This document shows, in pieces, positions 21,097 through 31,534 of a stretch of DNA of 43,420 nt. Position numbers and translations under genes: made by a program. Origin of the DNA: Bacillus sp. EB106-08-02-XG196 (GTDB lineage Bacteria > Bacillota > Bacilli > Bacillales > Cytobacillaceae); contig NZ_JABWSY010000010.1 in the NCBI RefSeq assembly GCF_013396335.1, positions 1-43,420 on the forward strand. Reading direction: 5' to 3'. Every line of letters starts with the position of its first letter. Position 1 is the stretch's first letter. The notes under the pieces were generated by a model. It was not told where the DNA came from. It was given only the letters and a program-made list of their open reading frames with translations, and searched no databases.

Positions 21097-21260
21097 GCTA
21101 ATCGTTACCGTTGCTCCCGAAAAATTGAGGAAAGGGGCACGAATAGCGACTATTCTTTACCGGAAACCTCAAAAAGTCGAGGAGAGGGGCACGAATAGTG
21201 ATTATTCGTTACCAGAAACCTCAAAAATACGAGTAGAAGGGTACGAATAGCATTCAAGCT
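21097..21260. repeat. Array of three 52-bp palindromic intergenic repeats
   Basis: GGGCACGAATAG occurs at 21135 and 21187, and GGGTACGAATAG at 21239, an exact 52-bp period. Each copy is followed by a variant of CTATTCGTTACC, forming the imperfect palindrome GAATAG-N3-CTATTC (for example 21141-21155), then GAAACCTCAAAAA and a GAG-rich stretch. This is the reverse orientation of the array at 121-285. I see no plausible gene in 20958-21276 apart from a doubtful relic noted in the findings. Confidence 0.85.
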
Positions 21261-21276
21261 AATCTTTATTGCGAAA

Positions 21277-21567
21277 TTAAGATGGATTGTATGGCAAAAC
21301 CTCATCACCATCAATATTGCTTGAGCCGTCGCCAAGGGCAAGCGGTGTTTGCTGTTCCATTTCTTGATATCTTTCAAATAAAGCGGTAACCGGGCAGAAA
21401 CGAACAATTCCCTCAGCAACCTTCATCGCACCACAAATGGCTATGAACAAATAAGAGTCTCTCCATGGAAACTTCACCATTTTGGCCGTACTCCAAGAAA
21501 GCACTGTAAGACCAATCGTAATCCTGATTAATGCGTTCAAAATTCCAATATTCTTCGTTATATTCAT
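21277..21567 (-). CDS. Small DUF2892 (YgaP-like) membrane protein
   Basis: The start is ATG 21567 (AGGAG eight bases upstream), giving 96 residues; an upstream GTG at 21576 overlaps that site. The opening MNITKNIGILNALIRITIGL is typical of DUF2892, the two-helix hairpin found at the C terminus of YgaP rhodaneses. Two hydrophobic segments lie near residues 13-28 and 40-53, and then comes VAEGIVRFCPVTALFERY. The C-terminal 30 residues are polar. The function of stand-alone members is unknown. It is transcribed away from yerA. Confidence 0.8.
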   Translation of the reverse strand: MNITKNIGILNALIRITIGLTVLSWSTAKMVKFPWRDSYLFIAICGAMKVAEGIVRFCPVTALFERYQEMEQQTPLALGDGSSNIDGDEVLPYNPS

Positions 21568-21735
21568 TTTGTTCACTCCTTCACAAAAATTTTACAGTCA
21601 TTATCCAATTCTTTAATGCTTTAAACAGTAATATATGATAGTATAAAGTTAAATTCATTTTTGTAAGGGCTTTCTTTACTTTTAAATCAACATTCTTAAT
21701 AGATAGATAGCTTCTAAGAAAGGGAGGGGTATCGT

Positions 21736-23478
21736 ATGCTGGAACAACGTTATCGATGGAAAAATAAACATTTACGCATGCATGTATCCGTTTTAGATGG
21801 GAAAACTTCACCAACCATTTTGTTAAAAAATGCCTTATATTTAAATCAAATATTTCGCCAGTGGATGCGCGCAAATATTTGGATATATGAAGACCGGATT
21901 GTATATGTTGGCGAGAATTTGCCGCCGAAATTGGATAACTGTGAAATCATTGACTGTACAAATGAAATTCTGGTTCCAGGTTATATCGAGCCGCATGCCC
22001 ATCCTTTTCAATTATATAATCCCCATACTCTGGCGGCCTATGCATCCCAGTTCGGAACAACAACCATCATTAATGACAACATGTCGTTGGTTATGAATTT
22101 GAAGAAAAGGGAAGCGTTTTCTTTATTAAAGGACTTACGTTCCATCCCAACAACTATGTTCTGGTGGTGCCGGTTTGATCCGCAAACTGAAATTTTAAAT
22201 GAAGAGGATGTTTTTTCACATAGCAATATTAAGTCTTGGTTAGAGCATGACGCAGTTCTACAAGGCGGCGAGCTGACTGGCTGGCCTAAATTGTTAGACG
22301 GCGATGATATGATGCTGCACTGGATTCAAGAGACAAAAAGGCTGAATAAAAAGATTGAAGGGCATTTTCCAGGGGCATCGGAGAAAACATTAGCTAAATT
22401 GATGTTGTTAGGAGCAGATAGTGACCATGAGGCAATGACAGGTGAAGAAGTATATAACCGCTTAATGCAGGGATATATGGTTTCATTGAGATATTCCTCC
22501 ATTCGTCCAGACCTGCCGGATTTACTTGATGATATGAAACGATTAGGAATACAAGCCTATGATCGGTTAATGTTTAACACAGACGGTTCAACATCTACTT
22601 TTTATGAGCAAGGAATCAATGATCAGATGATTCGGATTGCCATTGAAAAAGGTGTACCGGTAATTGATGCCTATAATATGGCCACAGTTAATATCGCCCG
22701 TTACTACAACATTGACCATCATCATGGGAATATTGCAACTGGCCGTGTAGCGAATATCAACTTCTTATCAAGTATTGAAAATCCAACACCTCATTCTGTA
22801 CTAGCAAAAGGGAAATGGGTAAAACGGGACGGACAAATGGTGGACGCTTACCACTCCGTTAATTGGAATGATTATGGACTTAAGCCTATGGAACTGGACT
22901 GGAACTTAAGCGTTGACGATTTACAATTTTCCATGCCATTTGGGATAAAAATGGAGAATTCAGTTATTACCAAACCATATTCCATTGCGATTGATGCTTC
23001 AGGCGAAGATTTGTCAACCGCCCACGATGAATGCTTCTTCACGCTGCTAGATCGGAATGGCAAGTGGAGGATTAATACATTGTTAAAGGGATTTGCAACC
23101 AATCTTTCTGCACTCGCAAGTTCATTTTCCAATACAGGTGACATTATCTTAATTGGAAAAAATAAACGTGATATGATTGCTGCCTTTGATAGAATGAAGG
23201 AATTGGGCGGTGGTATTGTCATGGTTGAGGAAGAGCAGGTTGTATGTGAGGTACCGCTCCGGCTTAATGGAATTATGTCAAACCTCCCGATTAAGGATTT
23301 AATAGAGGAAGAAAAGAAATTGCTTGTGGAATTAAGAGAGCGTGGATATTCCTTCTCAGATCCGGTTTACAGTTTGTTATTTTTTTCGGCTACTCATTTG
23401 CCCTATATTCGAATTACCCAACAGGGAATGTATGATGTAATGAACAAAACTGTACTCTTTCCGTCGATAATGCGTTAA
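21736..23478 (+). CDS. yerA: YerA, adenine-deaminase-family amidohydrolase
   Basis: This 580-residue protein has the length and layout of the AdeC/YerA group of the amidohydrolase superfamily. The metal-binding motif GYIEPHAHPFQL lies near residues 81-92, where true adenine deaminases have a GHxH-type site. Other conserved parts are EGHFPGASEKTL, GADSDHEAMTGEE and FNTDGSTSTF, followed by the C-terminal domain with GGGIVMVEE. B. subtilis YerA is annotated only as a putative adenine deaminase, so the substrate is uncertain. Its position after the purine operon would suit a purine-salvage role, but this is inference. The ATG follows GGGAGGGG. Confidence 0.88.
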   Translation: MLEQRYRWKNKHLRMHVSVLDGKTSPTILLKNALYLNQIFRQWMRANIWIYEDRIVYVGENLPPKLDNCEIIDCTNEILVPGYIEPHAHPFQLYNPHTLAAYASQFGTTTIINDNMSLVMNLKKREAFSLLKDLRSIPTTMFWWCRFDPQTEILNEEDVFSHSNIKSWLEHDAVLQGGELTGWPKLLDGDDMMLHWIQETKRLNKKIEGHFPGASEKTLAKLMLLGADSDHEAMTGEEVYNRLMQGYMVSLRYSSIRPDLPDLLDDMKRLGIQAYDRLMFNTDGSTSTFYEQGINDQMIRIAIEKGVPVIDAYNMATVNIARYYNIDHHHGNIATGRVANINFLSSIENPTPHSVLAKGKWVKRDGQMVDAYHSVNWNDYGLKPMELDWNLSVDDLQFSMPFGIKMENSVITKPYSIAIDASGEDLSTAHDECFFTLLDRNGKWRINTLLKGFATNLSALASSFSNTGDIILIGKNKRDMIAAFDRMKELGGGIVMVEEEQVVCEVPLRLNGIMSNLPIKDLIEEEKKLLVELRERGYSFSDPVYSLLFFSATHLPYIRITQQGMYDVMNKTVLFPSIMR

Positions 23479-23497
23479 AATGTAAAAGTAAAAAAGA

Positions 23498-23544
23498 AAA
23501 GCGAATGCGCCTTGCCCCGAGCCTCTAGGCGCTGCAGCTAGACA
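23498..23544. repeat. GC-rich hairpin element of a Bacillus-type intergenic repeat
   Basis: GCGCCT (23507-23512) and AGGCGC (23527-23532) form a stem, with GAGCCTCT and GCTGCAGCTAGACAG around it. From memory, near-identical GC-rich intergenic elements (reverse strand TGTCTAGCTGCAGCGCC) are common in Bacillaceae. Here it lies alone in an AT-rich gap between yerA and yerB. Confidence 0.5.
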
Positions 23545-23601
23545 GATATATATAAGATAAACTCGATTTCTTAGAGAATAGAGATAGGAGTGTACGCGAA
23601 G

Positions 23602-24639
23602 ATGAAGAAATGGGCTGTTGCAGCAACAGCAGTTCTTTTACTGCTCTCTGGGTGCAGCGATAAAGAAAAGGCGAATGGACCAAAAGAGCCTGTAAAAGAA
23701 GTGGTACAGGAAGAAGTAGAGAATGAAATACCCTACCATTACCCATTAACTGGAGTGGGTTCAGACACGGAGACAGATGGCAGGGCAGTGGCGGTTATGG
23801 TAAATAATCATCCAAAAGCAAGACCGCAATCTGGCTTACACAAAGCCGATATTGTTTATGAAATTCTAGCCGAAGGTGATGTTACCCGGTTCCTTGCTGT
23901 TTTCCAAAGCGAAAAACCCGAAAATATTGGACCTGTTCGAAGTGCAAGAGACTATTACATTGATCTTGCAAAAGGTCTGAATGCTCTTTTTATAGCGCAT
24001 GGCTCCAGTGAAGAGGCACAAAAAATGCTCGAACGTGACTATGTTGATAATTTAAATGGAATGGTCTATGACGGTACACTTTTTAAAAGAGCAAGCTTCC
24101 GGAAAGCACCCCATAATTCCTATATTACGTATAAAAATGTTTTAAAAGGTGCAAAGGAAAAGAAGTACTCGATGGATCAGACTCCACCTGAATTTACATT
24201 TTTAACAGAGGATGAAAGTAAATCGTTAACGGGGGATGAAGCGAAATCGGTCAGTATTTCATATTCCGCCAGTGGTGTTTTCAATTCGATTTACGAGTAT
24301 GATGCTTCAATTGGAAAATACAAACGCTATTCTGATGGGGAGCAAACCATTGATTATGAGACGAAAGAGCCCATTTTGTTAGATAATCTGTTCATTATTG
24401 AGACTACTCATCAAGTCATAGATGAAGTTGCTCATAAAGAAATTGATTTAGAATCAGGTGGATCAGGTTATTTACTGCAAAAGGGTAAAGTAATGGAAGT
24501 AGAATGGAAAAATGATAACGGAGTAATCGTTCCAGTAAGAAATGGCGAAGTTGTACCGTTTGTTCAAGGAAAGACTTGGGTCAATGTGGTTCCAACGAAT
24601 CCTGGTCTTCAATCAAGTGTTTCATTTAATGTAGACTAA
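23602..24639 (+). CDS. yerB: YerB, DUF3048 lipoprotein
   Basis: I take ATG 23602 as the start (AGGAG eleven bases upstream), giving 345 residues; GTG 23590 overlaps the ribosome site. A lipoprotein signal peptide is clear, with Lys-Lys, hydrophobic VAATAVLLLL and lipobox LSGC with Cys18. A Glu/Lys-rich linker follows and then the DUF3048 region, with RAVAVMVNNHPKARPQSGL and ENIGPVRSARDYYIDLAKG. The protein is presumably tethered outside the membrane. Its function is not established. The order yerA-yerB-yerC is as in B. subtilis. Confidence 0.92.
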   Translation: MKKWAVAATAVLLLLSGCSDKEKANGPKEPVKEVVQEEVENEIPYHYPLTGVGSDTETDGRAVAVMVNNHPKARPQSGLHKADIVYEILAEGDVTRFLAVFQSEKPENIGPVRSARDYYIDLAKGLNALFIAHGSSEEAQKMLERDYVDNLNGMVYDGTLFKRASFRKAPHNSYITYKNVLKGAKEKKYSMDQTPPEFTFLTEDESKSLTGDEAKSVSISYSASGVFNSIYEYDASIGKYKRYSDGEQTIDYETKEPILLDNLFIIETTHQVIDEVAHKEIDLESGGSGYLLQKGKVMEVEWKNDNGVIVPVRNGEVVPFVQGKTWVNVVPTNPGLQSSVSFNVD

Positions 24640-24666
24640 TACTTAACAATTAAAGGGGTAAAACAT

Positions 24667-24978
24667 ATGCAAATTAATAAATTACGCGGGAAAGAGCTTG
24701 ATCAGTTATTCCAAGCCGTTCTTTCCTTGAAGGATCTTGAAGAGTGCTATGCCTTTTTTGATGACTTATGCACCATTAATGAAATTCAATCATTAGCACA
24801 ACGTTTAGATGTTGCGAGAATGCTTCGCGAGGGAAACACCTATCATAAAATTGAGACAGAAACTGGTGCAAGCACGGCAACAATCTCACGAGTAAAACGC
24901 TGCTTGAATTTTGGAAATGATACCTATGAAATGGTATTAGAGCGAATTAAAACAGAACAAACAACTGAAGAAAAATAA
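24667..24978 (+). CDS. yerC: YerC, TrpR-like DNA-binding protein
   Basis: This 103-residue protein of the YerC/YecD family resembles the Trp repressor. It is all-helical, with the helix-turn-helix in TYHKIETETGASTATISRVKRCL (about residues 59-81). The family has no proven ligand, and the residues that bind tryptophan in TrpR are not evidently kept. It follows yerB by 27 bp and is closed by a terminator just after its stop. In B. subtilis yerD comes next; here pcrB follows directly. Confidence 0.92.
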   Translation: MQINKLRGKELDQLFQAVLSLKDLEECYAFFDDLCTINEIQSLAQRLDVARMLREGNTYHKIETETGASTATISRVKRCLNFGNDTYEMVLERIKTEQTTEEK

Positions 24979-24979
24979 A

Positions 24980-25010
24980 AAAAGCCGAAGACATAGCTCT
25001 TCGGTTTTTC
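24980..25010 (+). terminator. Terminator after yerC
   Basis: AAAGCCGAAGA and TCTTCGGTTTTT form an 8-bp stem with flanking A/T pairs and a T run, starting just after the yerC stop. Confidence 0.92.
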
Positions 25011-25041
25011 CTTTTTGGGTAACATTTCAATTAGTGTTTTC

Positions 25042-25071
25042 TTTTTTTATCGAATGTGCTAATGCTATAAT
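25042..25071 (+). promoter_or_regulatory. Promoter of pcrB (extended -10)
   Basis: TATAAT (25066-25071) with TGC just upstream (25063-25065) makes an extended -10. The -35 region is only T-rich. It lies between the yerC terminator and the pcrB start. Confidence 0.65.
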
Positions 25072-25103
25072 AGTTTAATGTAGGATGAATGGGAGGATCT
25101 TGG

Positions 25104-25787
25104 ATGTATGATTTTCGCGAGTGGCGCCATGTGTTTAAACTCGATCCAAATAAAGAGATAGCGGATGATAAGTTAGAAAAAATATGCGAATCCGGAACAG
25201 ATGGTGTTATGGTTGGAGGAACAGATGGGGTAACCCTGGAAAAGGTTCTTGACCTTATGGCTCGAATTCGCCGCTATACTGTTCCTTGTGTCCTCGAAGT
25301 TTCAAGTATTGATATCGTTACCCCTGGCTTTGACCTTTATTTTATTCCGACAATTTTAAATAGCAATGATCCAAAGTGGATAACCGGACTTCACCATCGG
25401 GCAGTAAAAGAATTTGGTGAAATTATGGATTGGGAAGAGATTGTCATGGAAGGCTACTGCATATTGAATGAAGAATGCAAGGCAGCTAAACTGACATCTG
25501 CACTTGCAGATGCTACAGCCGAAGAAGTAAAGGCGTACGCGATAATGGCTGAGAAGATGTTCCATTTACCAATCTTTTATCTTGAATATAGTGGTAAATA
25601 TGGAGACCCTCAATTAGTTTCAGAAGTGAAAAAGGTACTTGAGAAAACAGTTCTGTTCTATGGCGGGGGAATTTCATCAGTTGAACAAGCAGTTGAAATG
25701 GCCGAGCATGCAGATGTCATTGTGGTTGGAAATGCCATTTATGATCATTTTGAACAAGCGTTAGCAACAGTAAAAAGTGTACGATGA
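25104..25787 (+). CDS. pcrB: Heptaprenylglyceryl phosphate synthase PcrB
   Basis: PcrB joins sn-glycerol-1-phosphate and heptaprenyl diphosphate by an ether bond, an archaeal-type lipid reaction found in Firmicutes. ATG 25104 ([18 protein letters not shown]) follows GGGAGG and gives 227 residues, the family length; ATG 25089 contains that site. Visible TIM-barrel motifs are [30 protein letters not shown] sequence, IFYLEYSG and the phosphate-binding LFYGGGISS and [10 protein letters not shown]. Confidence 0.96.
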   Translation: MYDFREWRHVFKLDPNKEIADDKLEKICESGTDGVMVGGTDGVTLEKVLDLMARIRRYTVPCVLEVSSIDIVTPGFDLYFIPTILNSNDPKWITGLHHRAVKEFGEIMDWEEIVMEGYCILNEECKAAKLTSALADATAEEVKAYAIMAEKMFHLPIFYLEYSGKYGDPQLVSEVKKVLEKTVLFYGGGISSVEQAVEMAEHADVIVVGNAIYDHFEQALATVKSVR

Positions 25788-25791
25788 AAAT

Positions 25792-25835
25792 TTGCTTAAT
25801 TGGAGATAAAGAGTTAAAATAAGAACAAACGTTTG
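25792..25835 (+). promoter_or_regulatory. pcrA promoter with LexA (DinR)-like box
   Basis: TTGCTT (25792-25797), 17 bp, TAAAAT (25815-25820), then AGAAC-AAAC-GTTTG (25822-25835). The last element differs only at its first base from the B. subtilis LexA consensus CGAAC-N4-GTTYG and covers the predicted start of transcription, as expected for a repressor. Confidence 0.65.
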
Positions 25836-25851
25836 GTTTGGTGGTGAAGGA

Positions 25852-28146
25852 ATGCAATATTTAACAGACAAGCTTTTAAATGGGTTAAACCCAGAGCAGC
25901 AAAGTGCAGTAAAAGCAACGGACGGTCCGCTTTTACTAATGGCAGGTGCAGGTAGTGGAAAAACGAGAGTACTAACACATCGTATAGCCTATTTAATTGT
26001 TGAGAAACGTGTAAATCCTTATAACATTTTAGCGATTACCTTTACAAATAAGGCAGCTCGCGAAATGAGAGAGCGTATCAGGAATATGATGGGCGGTACA
26101 GCCGAAGATATTTGGATTTCTACTTTCCACTCGATGTGTGTAAGAATACTGCGCAGGGACATTGACAGAATGGGCTTTAGCCGGAACTTTACGATTTTAG
26201 ACACTGGTGATCAGCAATCAGTGGTTAAAGGAATTCTTAAGGATAAAAACCTTGATCCGAAAAAAAATGACCCGCGGGCAATTCTGGGGGCTATCAGTTC
26301 AGCGAAAAATGAATTGATTGGTCCTGAGGAGTATGAAAAAACAGCTGGTGGTTATTTTGAACAAACGGTCAGTGATGTTTACAAAGAATATCAGAAACGG
26401 TTACGGAAAAATCAGGCTCTCGATTTTGATGACTTGATTATGATGACGATTCAGCTGTTTCAGCGTGTACCTGAAGTACTTGAATATTATCAACGGAAAT
26501 TTCAGTATATTCATGTGGACGAGTACCAGGATACAAACCGAGCACAGTATATGCTGGTTAAATTTCTCGCCAATCGTTTTAAGAATCTATGCGTTGTCGG
26601 GGATTCTGATCAGTCGATTTATCGCTGGCGGGGTGCAGACATTGCCAATATCCTCTCATTTGAGAAGGATTATCCGAATGCTGCGGTCATTCTCTTAGAG
26701 CAAAACTATCGTTCTACAAAGAGAATTCTACTAGCTGCAAATAAAGTGATCGAAAATAATGCAACTCGTAAAGCAAAGAACCTTTGGACAGAAAACCCAG
26801 AGGGAAACAAACTGGTTTACTATCGTGCAGATAGTGAGCAAGGTGAAGCACAGTTTGTTGTGGGTAAAATTAAAGAATTAACAAAGGGCGGCAAGTACAA
26901 GAATTCTGACGTTGCCATCCTTTACCGGACGAACGCTCAATCCCGTGTAATGGAGGAAGTGCTGTTAAAGTCCAATATTGAATATAGCATTGTCGGCGGA
27001 ACGAAGTTCTATGACAGAAAAGAAATCAAGGACATGCTTGCCTATTTGAGACTTATTTCTAATCCTGATGATGACATCAGCTTACAGCGTATTATTAACG
27101 TGCCAAAACGCGGTATTGGGTCTAGCTCAGTAGATAAAATGGCTGATTTTGCTGCCATGCATGATATTTCTATTTTTCAGGCACTCGACTCCGTTGAGTT
27201 ACTAGGATTAAGTCCCAAGATTACGAAGGGTGCTAGAGAATTTAGAGATTTAATTAAAAACTATACTCAAATGCAAGAGTTTCTATCTGTAACAGAACTG
27301 GTAGAGGATATTTTAGATAAGTCAGGTTACCGTGAAATGCTGAAGGCAGAGAAATCAATCGAAGCCCAAAGCAGACTTGAGAACTTAGATGAATTATTAT
27401 CTGTTACGAAGAACTTTGAAGATGCGAGTGAAGATAAGAGTTTAGTTGCCTTCTTAACGGATTTAGCATTAGTTGCCGATATTGATTCGTTAGATGATGA
27501 CGGTGAAAAAACAGATTCCATTACTCTTATGACCTTGCACTCTGCAAAAGGGCTGGAATTTCCAGTCGTCTTTTTAATTGGATTGGAAGAAGGAGTTTTC
27601 CCTCATAGTCGATCATTAATGGAAGAAGCAGAAATGGAAGAAGAGCGGCGCTTGGCATACGTAGGTATTACTCGGGCAGAGCAATCTCTTTTCATCACCA
27701 ATGCTCAGATGAGAACGTTGTATGGGCGTACAAGCATGAATCCTGCATCCCGGTTTATCAGTGAAATACCAGAAGACCTTTTAGAGGGTGTGGAAAAAGA
27801 AGAACGGATGAATACTCCTTTCGGCTCTAGAGGCACTTCTTTTGGAAGAAGCACTTCTGGATCGCCAGGGACTTCTTTTGGAAGCCGTACTTCTGGAACA
27901 ACAGGAACCTCCTTTGGAACACCGGTACCTAGAAAACCAGTCATGAGACCTTTAGCTGCTTCAACTAGCGGGGATACTGTCGGCTGGAGGGTCGGCGATA
28001 AAGCTGAACATGGTAAATGGGGAATTGGAACAGTGGTAAGCGTTAAAGGAGAAGGCGAAGGAACAGAGCTGGATATTGCTTTCCCTAGCCCTACCGGCAT
28101 CAAGCGCCTGCTAGCAAAGTTCGCTCCCATTACAAAAAAGATATAA
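25852..28146 (+). CDS. pcrA: ATP-dependent DNA helicase PcrA (UvrD family)
   Basis: This 764-residue superfamily 1A 3'-5' helicase acts in repair, plasmid replication and clearing of RecA or RNA polymerase. Walker A is [13 protein letters not shown] near residues 32-44, motif II is VDEYQDTN near 221, motif [17 protein letters not shown], motif IV QNYRS, motif [15 protein letters not shown], and motif [10 protein letters not shown]. The C-terminal Tudor-like RNA-polymerase-binding module is [15 protein letters not shown] (about 704-718). Before it lies an unusual linker with 12-residue repeats beginning GTSFG. The start ATG follows GGTGAAGGA. Confidence 0.97.
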   Translation: MQYLTDKLLNGLNPEQQSAVKATDGPLLLMAGAGSGKTRVLTHRIAYLIVEKRVNPYNILAITFTNKAAREMRERIRNMMGGTAEDIWISTFHSMCVRILRRDIDRMGFSRNFTILDTGDQQSVVKGILKDKNLDPKKNDPRAILGAISSAKNELIGPEEYEKTAGGYFEQTVSDVYKEYQKRLRKNQALDFDDLIMMTIQLFQRVPEVLEYYQRKFQYIHVDEYQDTNRAQYMLVKFLANRFKNLCVVGDSDQSIYRWRGADIANILSFEKDYPNAAVILLEQNYRSTKRILLAANKVIENNATRKAKNLWTENPEGNKLVYYRADSEQGEAQFVVGKIKELTKGGKYKNSDVAILYRTNAQSRVMEEVLLKSNIEYSIVGGTKFYDRKEIKDMLAYLRLISNPDDDISLQRIINVPKRGIGSSSVDKMADFAAMHDISIFQALDSVELLGLSPKITKGAREFRDLIKNYTQMQEFLSVTELVEDILDKSGYREMLKAEKSIEAQSRLENLDELLSVTKNFEDASEDKSLVAFLTDLALVADIDSLDDDGEKTDSITLMTLHSAKGLEFPVVFLIGLEEGVFPHSRSLMEEAEMEEERRLAYVGITRAEQSLFITNAQMRTLYGRTSMNPASRFISEIPEDLLEGVEKEERMNTPFGSRGTSFGRSTSGSPGTSFGSRTSGTTGTSFGTPVPRKPVMRPLAASTSGDTVGWRVGDKAEHGKWGIGTVVSVKGEGEGTELDIAFPSPTGIKRLLAKFAPITKKI

Positions 28147-28157
28147 ATAAGTTTTAA

Positions 28158-30227
<2,070 letters not shown>

Positions 30228-30240
30228 GAGGTGTATCGAT

Positions 30241-31407
30241 GTGAGAAAACTCTCATTGCTCGCTCTTTCTTTTGTCATTCTGCTCAGTGGATGTGCACCA
30301 AACTTTCAAAAACAGGAGAATGTTGTGCAAACAAAAGAAGAGGCGGAAGAGAAAGCAATTATTCCGAAATATAATATTTCCGATAATTATTATCGGACGA
30401 TTTTACCGTTCGAGCCTGGGGAAGCACGCGGATTAATCGTTGGGAATATTAATACTAGATATGACATTAATGAATTTGAAACAGGTTTGATGAGGATTGC
30501 GCAGCATCAATTTGACCCTAAAACCTATTTATTCCGTGAAGGACAGGAGTTAAAGCGTAATACCGTAAGACTATGGTTAAATCGTAAATTTACAGAAGCG
30601 CAATTGAAGGAAGAGGGTTTAAAAGCAGATGAAAATATCGGCTTAAACCCGCTTATGGAAGACAGCGCAGATTTTCAGGAAGGAAATAGTAATAGTCCTA
30701 TCTACTTAGCCCACATCTTAGAGCATGATTACCTAATCAAAGGAGAAAATGAAACAGTCAAATTGGGTGGTGTCGTTATTGGACTGGCACTAAATTCCGT
30801 CCATTATTATCGTACTGCAGTAGGTGAACCTTACTTTGAGAGGGAAATTGAATTTGCCGAAATGGAACGGGAAGGGAAAAAGATTGCGGAAGAAGTCCTT
30901 AAACGTCTCCGGGCAACGAAAAATCTAAAGGATGTTCCGATTACCATTGCTCTATTTGAACAGCAAAGCCGATCATCTGTAGTCCCTGGCACCTTTTTCA
31001 CCTATGCCAATGTTGATAAGGGAAGCTCAACGATAAATGCTTGGGAGCCTGTTTCTGAAAAGTATTTCCTATTTCCATCAACCGAAGCTCAAGAGGCACA
31101 CCGCGATGATGTAACAGCCTTTTTAAACTTTAAGCAGGATGTTGAGGAATATTTTCCAAACTTTAACGGGGTCATTGGCCGGGCCTTTTATATTGGAGAT
31201 CAATTTACTGATTTAGATATTACGATTCCGATTCAGTTCTACGGGAAATCCGAGGCCATTGGGTTTACTCAATATGTAACCGGTCTTGTCCTCGAGCATT
31301 TTCCAGATTATATATCCGTTTCGGTAAGTGTTACTTCGGTTGACGGACCAGAAGCATTAATTGTCCGCAAGGCAAACGAAGCTGAACCATTTGTGCATAT
31401 TTACTAG
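30241..31407 (+). CDS. camS: CamS (YerH) sex-pheromone-type lipoprotein
   Basis: This 388-residue lipoprotein begins at GTG 30241. The signal peptide RKLSLLALSFVILLSGC has lipobox LSGC with Cys18. The remainder matches the CamS family, with SDNYYRTILPFEPGEARGL, FNGVIGRAFYIGDQFTDLDI and QFYGKSEAIGFTQYV. The family name comes from the cAM373 peptide released from the signal peptide of related lipoproteins; whether any peptide is released here is unknown. It follows ligA by 13 bp, which suggests cotranscription, and a terminator follows the stop. Confidence 0.93.
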   Translation: MRKLSLLALSFVILLSGCAPNFQKQENVVQTKEEAEEKAIIPKYNISDNYYRTILPFEPGEARGLIVGNINTRYDINEFETGLMRIAQHQFDPKTYLFREGQELKRNTVRLWLNRKFTEAQLKEEGLKADENIGLNPLMEDSADFQEGNSNSPIYLAHILEHDYLIKGENETVKLGGVVIGLALNSVHYYRTAVGEPYFEREIEFAEMEREGKKIAEEVLKRLRATKNLKDVPITIALFEQQSRSSVVPGTFFTYANVDKGSSTINAWEPVSEKYFLFPSTEAQEAHRDDVTAFLNFKQDVEEYFPNFNGVIGRAFYIGDQFTDLDITIPIQFYGKSEAIGFTQYVTGLVLEHFPDYISVSVSVTSVDGPEALIVRKANEAEPFVHIY

Positions 31408-31435
31408 CCTGACTTCTTGGTCAGGTCTTTTTTTA
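31408..31435 (+). terminator. Terminator after camS
   Basis: CCTGAC (31408-31413) and GTCAGG (31420-31425), then TCTTTTTTTT. It closes the pcrA-ligA-camS group. Confidence 0.9.
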
Positions 31436-31462
31436 CCAAAATTTGCCCTCTAAGGCTACCCA

Positions 31463-31492
31463 TTGATAGCTACAAAAGAAACATGTTAGAAT
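31463..31492 (+). promoter_or_regulatory. Promoter of rocA
   Basis: TTGATA (31463-31468), 18 bp, TAGAAT (31487-31492) with an extended-10 TGT just upstream. No SigL-type GG-N10-GC element was seen, unlike the roc operons of B. subtilis. Confidence 0.65.
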
Positions 31493-31534
31493 GTACAAGG
31501 ATGTAATGTTTTTACTACATAGGAGGTTTTAGAC

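Noticed and set aside
21581..21874. Minus-strand open frame of 97 codons overlapping the yerA start
   Set aside because: It overlaps the well-supported start and ribosome site of yerA, has no family features and lacks its own ribosome site.
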